NCBI RefSeq assembly: GCF_900188035.1
Contig: NZ_FZNN01000019.1
Span: 1 to 64,000 of the forward strand
Direction: 5' to 3'
Source of the DNA: Puniceibacterium sediminis
Lineage (GTDB): Bacteria; Pseudomonadota; Alphaproteobacteria; Rhodobacterales; Rhodobacteraceae
DNA length: 64,000 bases
The translations under genes and the position numbers were made by a program. The notes under the pieces were generated by a model. The model worked only from the letters and a program-made list of their open reading frames with translations, had not been told where the DNA came from and made no database searches. Positions 17,767-26,778 of this stretch are shown here, piece by piece (the stretch's first letter is position 1; every line of letters begins with the position of its first letter).

Positions 17767-18198
17767 TCACAGCTTTCCCAGCTGCTCTTGAAAGCGTTCT
17801 TTGGCCTTCTTCGGCAGACGCCCTTCGAGATAGCCGTCGGGCATCGTGACTGCGTCACCCACGGCGATGGTCATCACCATGCCCATGGCGAAATGCGGCA
17901 GGCACTTGACGGCATAGAGCCCGTCCACGTCCAGCGTCACTTCGATCTCTTCATTGACCTTGCCCTTGAACGGTGCGGCCCCTGCGGGGATCATGCCGTC
18001 GACGGTTTCCGCGTTATGGCCCTTGGAGGAGGCGACAAATTTCACCGTGTCGCCGGGGGCGATGTGAACAAAGGCGGGTTCGAATACCATCGTGCCGGCC
18101 GCGCCCTTGTTGAGCATCTGAACCTCGACCGTATCGGCCCAGGCCGCGCCCGAAAGCATCAGTACCGCTGCAAGTGCTGCGCTTGTCTTGGTAAACAT
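17767..18198 (-). CDS. Pseudoazurin, electron donor to nitrite reductase
   Basis: The 143-aa protein has a signal peptide (MFTKTSAALAAVLMLSGAAWA) and a single cupredoxin domain of about 122 residues. Type 1 copper ligands are His in KGHNAET and Cys, His and Met in YAVKCLPHFAMGMVM. It carries electrons to NirK in the periplasm. The start at 18198 is supported by GAGAGGAAG 4 nt upstream and by the signal peptide; the longer frame begins five codons earlier. It heads the pseudoazurin-nirK-nirV operon and diverges from the broken Crp/Fnr regulator. Confidence 0.93.
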   Translation of the reverse strand: MFTKTSAALAAVLMLSGAAWADTVEVQMLNKGAAGTMVFEPAFVHIAPGDTVKFVASSKGHNAETVDGMIPAGAAPFKGKVNEEIEVTLDVDGLYAVKCLPHFAMGMVMTIAVGDAVTMPDGYLEGRLPKKAKERFQEQLGKL

Positions 18199-18262
18199 CC
18201 GGCTTCCTCTCAATTTTAATTAACCTTGCCTGCATGTACGGGGCGCGGCGTCAGAACGCGTT

Positions 18263-19114
18263 GTGCAATCGCAAACTTCCTGCGGGTTTCAGTGGGCAAC
18301 CCCGAAAGGCATGGTATCAAAGGTGCGGAATTCCCCTGTCTCGCGGATGAGAGGCGGGCCGGATCGGATCGGAAACGACTTGCGAAAACTCGACGAAAGC
18401 CTTCTGACCCACCTTTCCCCCTTCGCGTCGCTGACCAAGGACGAGATCCGGGCAATCCTCGATGAGGCGGCTTCGCAGCGTTATGATGCGGGGGACGCGA
18501 TCTTTGAGGAGAGCGCGTCGGCCGAGCGGTTTTTTCTGCTGCTCGATGGCTACATCCGTGTTGTCCGCATGACCGCCGAAGGCGCGCATGTGACGATCCT
18601 GCATATACCGGCGGGGTAGTTGTTCGGCATCGCGGATGCATTCGGCCACACGCGATATCCCGCAACCTCGGTTGCCGCATCCGAAACCATAGCGCTGTCC
18701 TGGCCAATGCGGTTGTGGTCACAATACGTGGCCCGATATCCCGGGTTTGCTGCCGCAAGCCATCACACCATCGGCAAGCGTCTGAACGAGATGCACGACC
18801 GGATGATGGAAATGGCGACCCAGCAGGTGGAACGACGCGTGGCCAACGCCCTGTTGCGCCTGATCACGCAGATGGGCCGCAAGACGGACAATGGGATCGA
18901 GGTGGATTTCCCTGTCACCCGGCAGGACCTGTCCGAGATGACCGGAACCACCCTGCACACCGTCAGCCGTCTGCTCAGCGCGTGGGAGCGCGAGCGCATC
19001 GTGGAAAGCCGCCGCAAGCACATCATGGTAAGCCAGCCCGAGCATCTGGTCACACTGGCCGAAGCGCCGCGCGAATCTGATCGCGCCCGCCCGCGCCCCG
19101 TCGGAGTGTGGTGA
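18263..19114 (+). pseudogene. Crp/Fnr-family regulator (NnrR/DNR type), interrupted by TAG
   Basis: The frame encodes an N-terminal cyclic-nucleotide-like domain (SPFASLTKDEIRAI, DAIFEESASAERFFLLLDG) and a C-terminal Crp helix-turn-helix (VTRQDLSEMTGTTLHTVSRLL, then WERERIVESRRKHI). An in-frame TAG at 18617-18619 falls in HIPAG-stop-LFGIAD, where the family normally has Glu or Gln, so one base change (GAG to TAG) explains it. Everything after the stop stays in frame to 19114. The true start may be ATG 18311. Such regulators switch on nir and nor genes in response to NO; truncation would remove the DNA-binding domain. Confidence 0.85.
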
Positions 19115-19163
19115 AAGCATCCTGTGTCAGCGTCGGCGGGGGTGCCCCCGCGGCCTGATCCCT

Positions 19164-19663
19164 ATGCCCACAAATAACGGCATGATTTCACATTCAATCG
19201 CCCGGAACATTGCGGATGCGCAAACTTCGCTTTCGCGGGCGCGCAACATCTTCTACGGCGGATCGCTTTTCTTCGTCGTCGTCTTCATCGCGCTGACCGT
19301 GCAAAGCCATAAATATATCGTGAACGCCTCTACCGCAGGCACGCCGCTGAGCGAGGCGGTGATCCATGGCAAACGTGTGTGGGAACGCAACGCTGCATCA
19401 ACTGTCACACGCTGCACGGCTAAGGTGCCTATTTCGCGCCCGAGCTTGGCAACGTCATGACCCGGTGGGGCGTCACGGACAACCCCGAAGCGGCCTACGA
19501 GATGATGGATGGCTGGATCGAGGCACAGCCTAGCGGCATCGAAGGCCGCCGCCAGATGCCGCATTTCACAATGACCGAAGAGGACAAGCGCGGCTTGGCC
19601 GAATTTCTTCGCTGGACCGACCAGACCGACACACTGGGCTGGCCGCCCAACGATGCAGGCTGA
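19164..19663 (+). pseudogene. norC: norC, cytochrome c subunit of nitric oxide reductase, broken
   Basis: Frame 1 (19164 to about 19391) encodes the N-terminus and membrane anchor (ARNIFYGGSLFFVVVFIALTV) and then AVIHGKRVWERN. One base is missing there. In the shifted frame the heme site CINCHTLHG follows at 19394. A TAA at 19421-19423 replaces the Glu of the expected HGEGAYFAPELG. The rest (GNVMTRWGV, QPSGIEGRRQMPHF, FLRWTDQTDTLGWPPNDAG) is intact to 19663. Thus one 1-nt deletion and one G-to-T nonsense change abolish NorC. NorC passes electrons to NorB, so the reductase should be dead unless another NorC is encoded elsewhere. Confidence 0.92.
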
Positions 19664-19729
19664 GGAGCGGACGCAATCCGAAAAGTGGAAACCGGTTTTC
19701 GGACCAAATTGCGCGAAATGGAGAAAATC

Positions 19730-21091
19730 ATGAAATACCAATCTCAGAAAGTCGCCTATGCCTATTTCGTCTGCGCAATAGCATTGTTTGCCGTGCAGGT
19801 TCTGGGCGGGCTGGTCATTGGCTGGATCTACGTCCAGCCGAACTTTTTGGCCGAGACGTTTCCCTTTCACATCATCCGCATGATCCACACCAACGCATTG
19901 ATCGTCTGGCTGCTGCTGGGCTTATTTGGTGCGGCTTATTTCCTTGTGCCCGAAGAATCCGAGCGCGAGATCTATTCGGTCAAGCTGGCCTACATTCAGT
20001 TGATCCTGCTGATGGTCGGCACGTTGGGGGCGGTCGGCAGCTATCTTGTCGGCATCCACGGCGGGCGCGAGTTTCTGGAACAGCCGCTCTGGGTCAAACT
20101 GGGCATCCTTGTCGCCGCGCTGATCTTTCTGTTCAACATCTCGATGACCGTGCTTGCGGGCAAGAAGACCGCGATCACCAATGTGCTGCTCACCGGTCTC
20201 TGGCTGTTGTCGCTGCTCTGGGTGTTCGCCTTCATCAATCCCGAAAACCTGAGCCTGGACAAGATGTACTGGTGGTTTGTCGTCCATCTCTGGGTCGAGG
20301 CGACCTGGGAACTTGTGATGGCGTCGGTGCTGGCCTTCCTGCTGCTCAAGATGACGGGCGTGGACCGCGAAGTTGTCGAAAAATGGCTTTACGTCATCGT
20401 GGCGACGGCGCTGTTTTCTGGCATCCTTGGCACCGGGCACCATTTCTACTGGATCGGCCTGCCGGGGTACTGGCAGTGGGTCGGCTCGATCTTCTCGACG
20501 TTCGAGGTGATCCCGTTTTTCCTGATGATGTCCTTTGCCTTTGTCATAGTCTGGAAGGGCCGCCGCAACCACCCGAACAAGGCGGCGCTGCTTTGGTCGC
20601 TGGGTTCGGCCACCGTTGCCTTCTTTGGTGCGGGTGTCTGGGGCTTTCTGCACACGCTGCACGGCGTCAACTTCTACAGCCACGGCACGCAGATCACTGC
20701 GGCGCACGGGCACCTGTCGTTTTACGGGACCTATGTGGCGATGAACCTTGCGATCATCACCTATGCGATGCCGCTTTTGCGGGGCCGCGATCCTTACACC
20801 CAGGTGCTGAACATGGGGTCTTTCTGGCTTATGATGGTTGGCATGGCGTTCATGACCTTCACCCTGACCTTTGCCGGGGTGATCCAGACCCATATGCAGC
20901 GGGTGCTGGGTTACTACTACATGGAGGTTCAGGACGAGCTGGGGCTATTCTACATCATACGTTTCGGCGCAGGCGCAGCCGTCGTTGTGGGGGCGCTGCT
21001 GTTCATCTACTCGATCATGGTTGTGCGCGGCCGCGAGGTGGTCTTGCCGGCTCCGGCCTCCTCCCAACCTGATCCGATGCCGGGGGAATGA
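19730..21091 (+). CDS. norB: NorB, catalytic subunit of nitric oxide reductase
   Basis: The 453-aa membrane protein has about 12 helices and belongs to the heme-copper oxidase superfamily. The heme and Fe-B ligands are present: His in IRMIHTNAL, His in WFVVHLWVEATWE, the HH pair in GTGHHFYWIG, Glu in FSTFEVIPFF and the two His in TAAHGHLSFYGTY. The frame is intact. I use ATG 19730, which has GGAG 7 nt upstream; earlier in-frame ATGs lack this. It would reduce NO to N2O with NorC, but norC next to it is broken. Confidence 0.93.
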   Translation: MKYQSQKVAYAYFVCAIALFAVQVLGGLVIGWIYVQPNFLAETFPFHIIRMIHTNALIVWLLLGLFGAAYFLVPEESEREIYSVKLAYIQLILLMVGTLGAVGSYLVGIHGGREFLEQPLWVKLGILVAALIFLFNISMTVLAGKKTAITNVLLTGLWLLSLLWVFAFINPENLSLDKMYWWFVVHLWVEATWELVMASVLAFLLLKMTGVDREVVEKWLYVIVATALFSGILGTGHHFYWIGLPGYWQWVGSIFSTFEVIPFFLMMSFAFVIVWKGRRNHPNKAALLWSLGSATVAFFGAGVWGFLHTLHGVNFYSHGTQITAAHGHLSFYGTYVAMNLAIITYAMPLLRGRDPYTQVLNMGSFWLMMVGMAFMTFTLTFAGVIQTHMQRVLGYYYMEVQDELGLFYIIRFGAGAAVVVGALLFIYSIMVVRGREVVLPAPASSQPDPMPGE

Positions 21092-21891
21092 GCATGAACG
21101 CCCATACTGGCGTAGCCGCCGTTCCCTACTATGCCGAAACGGGGCATGAATGCGCCCTGTTCGATGCGGCCCATGAAAACGGTTTGCCCCTTCTTCTGAA
21201 GGGGCCCACCGGCTGCGGCAAGACCCGGTTCGTTGAGCATATGGCGGCGCGATCCGGGCGCCGTCTTTACACCGTTGCCTGTCACGACGATCTGTCGGCG
21301 GCGGACCTGATCGGGCGCTACCTGCTGCGCGGTGGCGAAACCGAATGGGTCGATGGCCCGCTGACCCGCGCGGTGCGCGAAGGTGCGATCTGTTACCTCG
21401 ACGAGGTGGTCAAAGCGCGCAAGGATGTCACCGTGGTGCTGCACCCGCTGACCGACAACCGCCGCACCCTGATGATCGACCGCACCGGCGAAGAACTGGT
21501 GGCACCGCCCGGCTTCATGCTGATCGCCAGTTATAATCCCGGCTATCAGAATGTGCTGAAGCGGATGAAGCCATCGACCCGTCAGAGGTTTCTGGCGATC
21601 ACCTTTGGATTTCCCGACCCCGAAACGGAAATCGCCGTCGTGGCGCAGGAAAGCGGGCTTGAGCCGGGGAGGGTCGCACCTCTGGTCCGGCTTGGCGGGC
21701 ATATCCGCAACCTGTCGGGCATGGACCTTGAGGAAGGCGTGTCGACCCGGCTGCTGATCTATGCGGCGACCCTGATGGCCGGTGGCATGGGCGTCGACAA
21801 GGCGCTGGAGGCCGCAGTGATCGAACCACTGAGCGATGATGCCGACATACAGACCGCCCTGCGTGATCTGGTCACGACGATCTACGGGTAG
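21088..21891 (+). CDS. norQ: NorQ, MoxR-type AAA+ ATPase for NO reductase maturation
   Basis: The 267-aa cytosolic ATPase has Walker A KGPTGCGKTR (about residues 37-46), Walker B CYLDEVVKAR and sensor NPGYQN. The family inserts the non-heme iron into NorB together with the vWA protein NorD. The ATG overlaps the norB stop (ATGA), with a second ATG two codons later. The frame is intact. Confidence 0.9.
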   Translation: MSMNAHTGVAAVPYYAETGHECALFDAAHENGLPLLLKGPTGCGKTRFVEHMAARSGRRLYTVACHDDLSAADLIGRYLLRGGETEWVDGPLTRAVREGAICYLDEVVKARKDVTVVLHPLTDNRRTLMIDRTGEELVAPPGFMLIASYNPGYQNVLKRMKPSTRQRFLAITFGFPDPETEIAVVAQESGLEPGRVAPLVRLGGHIRNLSGMDLEEGVSTRLLIYAATLMAGGMGVDKALEAAVIEPLSDDADIQTALRDLVTTIYG

Positions 21892-21895
21892 GATC

Positions 21896-23794
21896 ATGGC
21901 GCTGCACCCCCTTGACCTGATGGACCCCGAAGAAACCGTCGGCAATCTATGGCACGACTATGCTGTCGGGATCGGTGCCGATCACGCCTATCCGCAGGCA
22001 CAGGCCAGACTGGAAGATGTGCGCCGCAGCCTGTTGATGATGTTCCGTGCGCTGGGCGGACGGCCCGGGGTGGAACTGGGCGAAGCGCCTGCCACCGTGG
22101 CGCGGCATCGCCGTCCCGTACTGCGCAAGCTGGCAACGGAACGCGACAAGATCTGCCTTGCCAGTTTTGACGGCGAACGCCTGCGCCTGCCGCCCGTGAT
22201 CGACGCCTTTCCATCCATGGCATTGAACCGGCGGACCTATTTCTGGCTGACGGCGCTTGCGGCGCTGAGCGACACATCCGTCTTTGACATCGACGTGGCA
22301 TACGGCGCCGCGCGCGATCACGCCATGATCGACGCAAACATCGCGACGGGGCAGCGGGTGTATGCGGCCTGCACTGGTCTGCGCCAAAGCTATGACGCGA
22401 TGGCCGCGCACATCCTTGCGACGCGCCCGTCTGTGCGGCTTCCGCCGTCAGAGGCCGCTGTGGAACAGGCCCTGCGCGCCCGGCTGGGCCTTGGCCCCCG
22501 ATCCCATGGTCAGGACTTGTCGTCGCCACGCGGCCACATGACCTTTGCGCCGGTGCCGGTCTGGCTGGATTTCACGCCTGCGGGACGCGGTCGCGCCCCC
22601 GATGATCCGCAGGATGACCCGGCCGAGGCCCCCCCGGTCGCCACCACAACGACACGCAAACTGGGCATCCGCAAAGATCGCGCCGAGGCTAACCGCAAGG
22701 ACAGCTTTATCCTGCACCGGTTCGAATCCATCCTGTCATGGGTTGAATCCATGAACCTCAACCGCTCGATCCACGATGATGATGACGAAAATGCCCAAAA
22801 GGCAGCCGAGGATCAGGACAAAATCACCCTGTCCAAAAACGACCGCCGTGCTGCGACCCGGTTGCGTTTGCATCTGGACCTGTCCCCGGCGGATGCGGAT
22901 CACGAACGCCTTGCCGGCGTGCACACCTATCCCGAATGGAACCATCGTTCGCGCAGCTACATGCCCGACCATTGCCGCGTGCTCGAGGTGGACGCCGTGC
23001 CGGACCCGGCGCACGCCTTAGTGCCCAACCGCAAGCGTATACAAGAGGTGCACCGCCAATTCGAAGCATTGCGCCCCCGCCGCATCCTGCAATCGCGCCA
23101 GATCGACGGCTCCGAACTGGATCTTGATGCGCTGATCGCGGCGCGGATCGACCTGCAGGCAACAGGCCGGTGCAACGACCGGATCTTTCAATTCGCGCGC
23201 CAGACCCAGCGGGATCTGGGCGTGGCCCTCCTGATCGACACGTCGCGGTCGACGGAATCCGCCGTGGATGACACCTGCATGATCGACGTCGCGCGTGATG
23301 CGCTGGCCGCATTTGTCGGCGGTATGGACGCGGCGGGCGACAGGCTGGGTATCTGGGGGTGCTCTGCGCTCAGGCGGGACAGGGTGTTCCTGACCCGCGG
23401 CAAGGGGTTTGATCAGACCATGGACGGTCAGGTCATCGACAATATCTGTGCGCTGAAACCCGGGCACTACGCCCGGCTCGGGGCTGCAATCCGTCATGTC
23501 AGCGCGCAGTTGTCCAATTAAACCGCCGCCCGAAAACTGCTGATCGTGCTGACTGATGGCTAGCCAAACGATCCGGACCATTACGAAGGCCAGCACAGCG
23601 TTGAGGACAGGCACATGGCCGTCACCGAGGCGCGTCGCAGCGGCCAGGTCGTTCACGAGATCATCATCGACGAGGATGAACAGAACTGGTTCACACGGAT
23701 CTTCGGGCGGGGCGGGTTTCACCTGCCGCCGCGCCCCGACAGGTTGATCCGCGTCCTGCCCGAGATTTACCTAAACCTGACACAGGAATCTTGA
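21896..23794 (+). pseudogene. norD: norD, vWA-domain NO reductase maturation protein, two in-frame stops
   Basis: From the ATG at 21896 the frame encodes a NorD protein of 632 codons, with the MIDAS-bearing vWA domain at the C-terminus (VALLIDTSRSTESAVDD; LGIWGCSAL). A TAA at 23519-23521 follows VSAQLSN where the family has Gln. A TAG at 23561-23563 follows LLIVLTDG where the family has Lys. Beyond both stops the same frame continues through HMAVTEARRSGQVVHEIIIDED and GRGGFHLPPRPDRL to TGA 23792-23794. Two separate substitutions therefore cut off the last quarter of the vWA domain. NorD partners NorQ. Confidence 0.9.
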
Positions 23795-23795
23795 C

Positions 23796-23972
23796 ATGCA
23801 TTATTTGACCTATGCAATCGCAGCATTTCTTCCCACATCAGCCCACGCAGAGGGCTTTATACGGCCAATACCACTGGCGCAGACCGCAGCTGCCGAATGG
23901 TGGTTCCTCTGGGCCTCTGTCGCATTGTTGGCCGCGCTGCTTGTGGTGCATATGCTGGTGCGGCGTAGATAA
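23796..23972 (+). CDS. 58-aa exported single-pass membrane protein after norD
   Basis: A short ORF starts one base after the norD stop. It encodes a signal-like N-terminus (MHYLTYAIAAFLPTSAHAEG) and a membrane helix (WWFLWASVALLAALLVVHMLV) ending in RRR. NorF-like small membrane proteins end nor operons in some denitrifiers, but the similarity is only in size, position and topology. The frame is open. Confidence 0.6.
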   Translation: MHYLTYAIAAFLPTSAHAEGFIRPIPLAQTAAAEWWFLWASVALLAALLVVHMLVRRR

Positions 23973-24282
23973 TGCAGGCTGGATGGGGTGTGGGCCGCAT
24001 CACGCCTGCCCTCTTTCCCCTTGGCGCGGGCCCCTCGGCGCGGGGGCGGAGCCATGATCGGCCTGCCTGCAACTTGGTCTTTCGCGCGCCACATCAGAAA
24101 TTTAATGCATCACGCCGACGCGAAATCGCAGAATTCTAAATAGATAGAAATGTGGTAGGTCGCCGATGTCGGGCCTAAAAATTTATCGAGAAGCCAAAGA
24201 GGCACTGCTGAACAGTATATCAATTCTCCGCGCCGTTAGGGCCAGCCCGCCAACTCTGGCAGGCTGGGTGTTGAATCAAGTT
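23973..24282. other. Intergenic region between the nor operon and dps
   Basis: This 310-bp stretch has no supported gene. It holds GC-rich repeats around 24010-24050 and the hairpin listed at 24243-24266 that follows the dps gene. Confidence 0.5.
24243..24266 (-). terminator. Hairpin downstream of the first dps gene
   Basis: CAGCCCGCCA and TGGCAGGCTG form a 10-bp stem (one G-U pair) with a 4-nt loop, 17 bp past the dps stop. No T-run follows on the minus strand, so it may act as an mRNA end-protecting stem rather than an intrinsic terminator. Confidence 0.4.
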
Positions 24283-24756
24283 TTAAGCGTTTGCACCGAT
24301 GAACCAGGCATCCTTATCCAGGGTGCGGCTCACTTCTGTGAACAGGTCGGCGGTATCTTCGTCACCCGCTTCACCCGCCGCGTCCATCGCTTTGCGCACC
24401 TCGCCCCCGACAAACATGAACCGTTCTTTCAATGCCTCGATATGGGCCGCGATATCGGATTCCTCGACGGGATAGGGTTCGACCTTGCTCTGCTCGGCCA
24501 CCACCTCGATCGTGCCCTTTGCAAATCCGCCAAGGATAACCGCACGTTCCGCCATCAGGTCCGCGCCTTCCCGAAGACGGTCCGCCACGTCATCAAGCAG
24601 TTCGTGCACGCCAATAAAACCGCGCCCCTTGAGGTTCCAGTGGGCCTGTTTTACGGCCATGGTCAGGGCAATCGTGTTGGACAGGTTTGCGTTCAGCAGG
24701 TCGACCATCTCGGTCCGGGTGTCCTGATTCAGTTCGCTGACAAAATGTTCGGGCAT
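24283..24756 (-). CDS. dps: Dps-family DNA-protection / mini-ferritin protein
   Basis: The 157-aa protein forms a four-helix ferritin-like subunit. The ferroxidase residues are visible in MAVKQAHWNLKG (His), VHELLDDVADRLRE (His, Asp) and MAERAVILGG (Glu). Dps dodecamers oxidise and store iron and shield DNA under oxidative stress. A second, divergent Dps-type gene lies at 37774. It sits alone between the nor operon and the amidohydrolase operon. Confidence 0.92.
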   Translation of the reverse strand: MPEHFVSELNQDTRTEMVDLLNANLSNTIALTMAVKQAHWNLKGRGFIGVHELLDDVADRLREGADLMAERAVILGGFAKGTIEVVAEQSKVEPYPVEESDIAAHIEALKERFMFVGGEVRKAMDAAGEAGDEDTADLFTEVSRTLDKDAWFIGANA

Positions 24757-24863
24757 GTATTTCTCCTACGGTTTTCACGGATCGCCAAATCGGACGGTCC
24801 ACAATTTCACTGCACAACAGAGGTCTGGATGGGATCTGTCCCAAGTCCCTGTTCCCATTGCGC

Positions 24864-24901
24864 GACGGTCCTGCGTCACCGGTGACCCGGGCGCGACCGT
24901 C
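24864..24901. repeat. Nested inverted repeat between the amidohydrolase and dps genes
   Basis: GACGGTC (24864-24870) pairs with GACCGTC (24895-24901), and inside it GTCACC pairs with GGTGAC (24875-24886). This lies in a 297-bp gene-free gap, about 110 bp upstream of dps and 150 bp past the amidohydrolase stop. It could be a transcript-end stem or an operator for dps. Confidence 0.45.
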
Positions 24902-25053
24902 TTCCCCTCAACAACGAACAACTTCGCAAAGCGTTCCCGCTGGCTGCGGATGCGCAAGACGCACCGGACCGGCGCCGACCGACAAGCCGCACGGTGACAG
25001 GATCACGACAAAGACAATTTCATGCAGTGGTTTGGGCCCGCGACGCGGTCGGT

Positions 25054-26721
25054 TTACGCCGCGAACACGACTTGTCCGCCAGAGATGGTGATCGCCGCAC
25101 CGGTATCTTCGAAGCGGTCAGGATCGATGGCTTCCAGATCGTCACGCATGACGACGATATCGGCCATCATCCCGGGGGACAGCCGCCCCTTACGGGCTTC
25201 GTTGAACTCAGCCCAGGCGTTGTCGGCGGTGTATGAGGCCAGCGCATCAAGCACGCTCTGACGCTGGTCCGTCCAGGGTGGATCCATACGCGCCGGGGCG
25301 GTGGCCGCGCGCAGGCTGGCCATCACATCGACCCTGATCACCGGCCAGTCCGTGGAAAAGATGACGCGGTTGCCCGCATCGCGCAGCGTCTGCCAGCCAT
25401 AGGCCAGCGTCTTCTGATCGGGGTGCAGGTGCGGATCAATCGCCCCGGCAGAATAGATATGCCCGAACGGCGCATGGCCGGGCTGGAAGGATGCGACAAC
25501 CCCCAGATCGGCAAAGCGCGGCAGATCATCCGCGTGCAGTGTTTCGATATGTTCGATCCGATGGCGCGCATCGCGGGCACCGTTTGCGTCCCGGGCCGCC
25601 TGATAACCATCCAGCGTGCGGCGCACGGCCAGATCGCCAATCGCATGGGTGGCGATCTGGAAACCACGCCGGTCGGCTTCGATACAGGCGGCGTTGAACT
25701 GATCCGCGTCGAAAACCGCGTCCCCTGCGTGGTCTGATCCGGGATAGGGGCGCAACATCAGCGCAGTGTGGCTTTCGATCACCCCGTCCATGAACATCTT
25801 GACGTTGTTGCACCACAGCCGGTCGCTGGACCAGCGGCGGCGCATCTCTTCGGCCTCGGCAAAACGGTCGAGCGTGTCGACGGATTTGAAATGGAACGGT
25901 ACTTGCGTGCGGCAGATAAGGTCGCCTTCGGCTTCAAGCGCGGCAAGCAGTTCCATGGTGTAAAAATTGCCGTCCATGTTGTGCAGCCCGGTGATGCCGT
26001 GGCTGGCGCAATGTTTCAGCCCGCGCCGGATCGCGTCCAGATCGCGGGACCGTTCGGCGGCTGTTGCCGACGGAACAGGGTCCTTGCCGGTCACAAGCCC
26101 CGCAAGTTCGCGCCCACCGTAAGGGGTCAGCGCGAGGATAGCAGCGTATGCGCCGGGCTCGCGCAACTCGCCCTCGGCCATACCGTCCTTGCCCATCACA
26201 ATTTCGGATCCCACCTCGGTCGGGCCGCCGTTCAGAAGGCCCGCCAATTCAAGGGCGCGGGTATTGGCCCAGACCGTATGGTGATCAGATGCGAACATGG
26301 CAAAGGGGCGATCCGGCAGAACGCGGTCAAGATCATGCCGTGTGGTCCGATGGCCCGCACCGAACATGCCGTAGTCGGCCTGCACCGCAAAGATCAGTGG
26401 GGCCGCGGGATCAGCAACAGACCGCGAACGAACCGCGGGGGTGACCGCGTCAAACCCCGTCATGCCACCCAGATCGAGATAGTCGAGTTCGACCGATCCG
26501 CCAAACAGGTGCACATGGCTGTCGATGAACCCGGGCAGCACGCTGGCACGCTGTGCGTCGATGATGCGGGTCGCGGGTCCGGCCAGATCGCTGATGGCGG
26601 CAGTATCCCCCACCGCTACGATCACACCGTCACGCACCGCCAGCGCAGTGGCGCGGGGCTGTTCAGGGGCGAAGGAGATCAGAGAACCGTTGAGTATGAC
26701 AAGATCGGGCGCGGCGGACAT
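25054..26721 (-). CDS. Metal-dependent amidohydrolase (amidohydrolase 3 / YtcJ-like)
   Basis: The 555-aa hydrolase has the small beta-sandwich at both ends of a TIM barrel. The metal site begins with FIDSHVHLFGG (HxH near residues 68-70). Further on are AIGDLAV with its His just before, RIEHIETLHADD and the terminal FSTDWPV, whose Asp activates water. The family cleaves N-formyl or other amides. It is the last gene of a polyamine-type ABC operon, 57 bp below the binding-protein gene, so it may hydrolyse an imported amide or acylated amine. Confidence 0.83.
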   Translation of the reverse strand: MSAAPDLVILNGSLISFAPEQPRATALAVRDGVIVAVGDTAAISDLAGPATRIIDAQRASVLPGFIDSHVHLFGGSVELDYLDLGGMTGFDAVTPAVRSRSVADPAAPLIFAVQADYGMFGAGHRTTRHDLDRVLPDRPFAMFASDHHTVWANTRALELAGLLNGGPTEVGSEIVMGKDGMAEGELREPGAYAAILALTPYGGRELAGLVTGKDPVPSATAAERSRDLDAIRRGLKHCASHGITGLHNMDGNFYTMELLAALEAEGDLICRTQVPFHFKSVDTLDRFAEAEEMRRRWSSDRLWCNNVKMFMDGVIESHTALMLRPYPGSDHAGDAVFDADQFNAACIEADRRGFQIATHAIGDLAVRRTLDGYQAARDANGARDARHRIEHIETLHADDLPRFADLGVVASFQPGHAPFGHIYSAGAIDPHLHPDQKTLAYGWQTLRDAGNRVIFSTDWPVIRVDVMASLRAATAPARMDPPWTDQRQSVLDALASYTADNAWAEFNEARKGRLSPGMMADIVVMRDDLEAIDPDRFEDTGAAITISGGQVVFAA

Positions 26722-26778
26722 GGGAGCCTTTCGGTGAAGAACAAAGGGCGGCCCCCGGATGGGAACCGCCCGTTAGAC

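Noticed and set aside
16402-18219. 605-codon plus-strand ORF across nirK and pseudoazurin
   Set aside because: It is antisense to two clear genes with intact copper sites and has no domain of its own.
18617-23563. Stop-codon recoding as the explanation of the in-frame TAG and TAA codons
   Set aside because: The replaced residues differ (Glu, Glu, Gln, Lys), norC also has a frameshift, and genes elsewhere in the window use TAG and TAA as normal stops.
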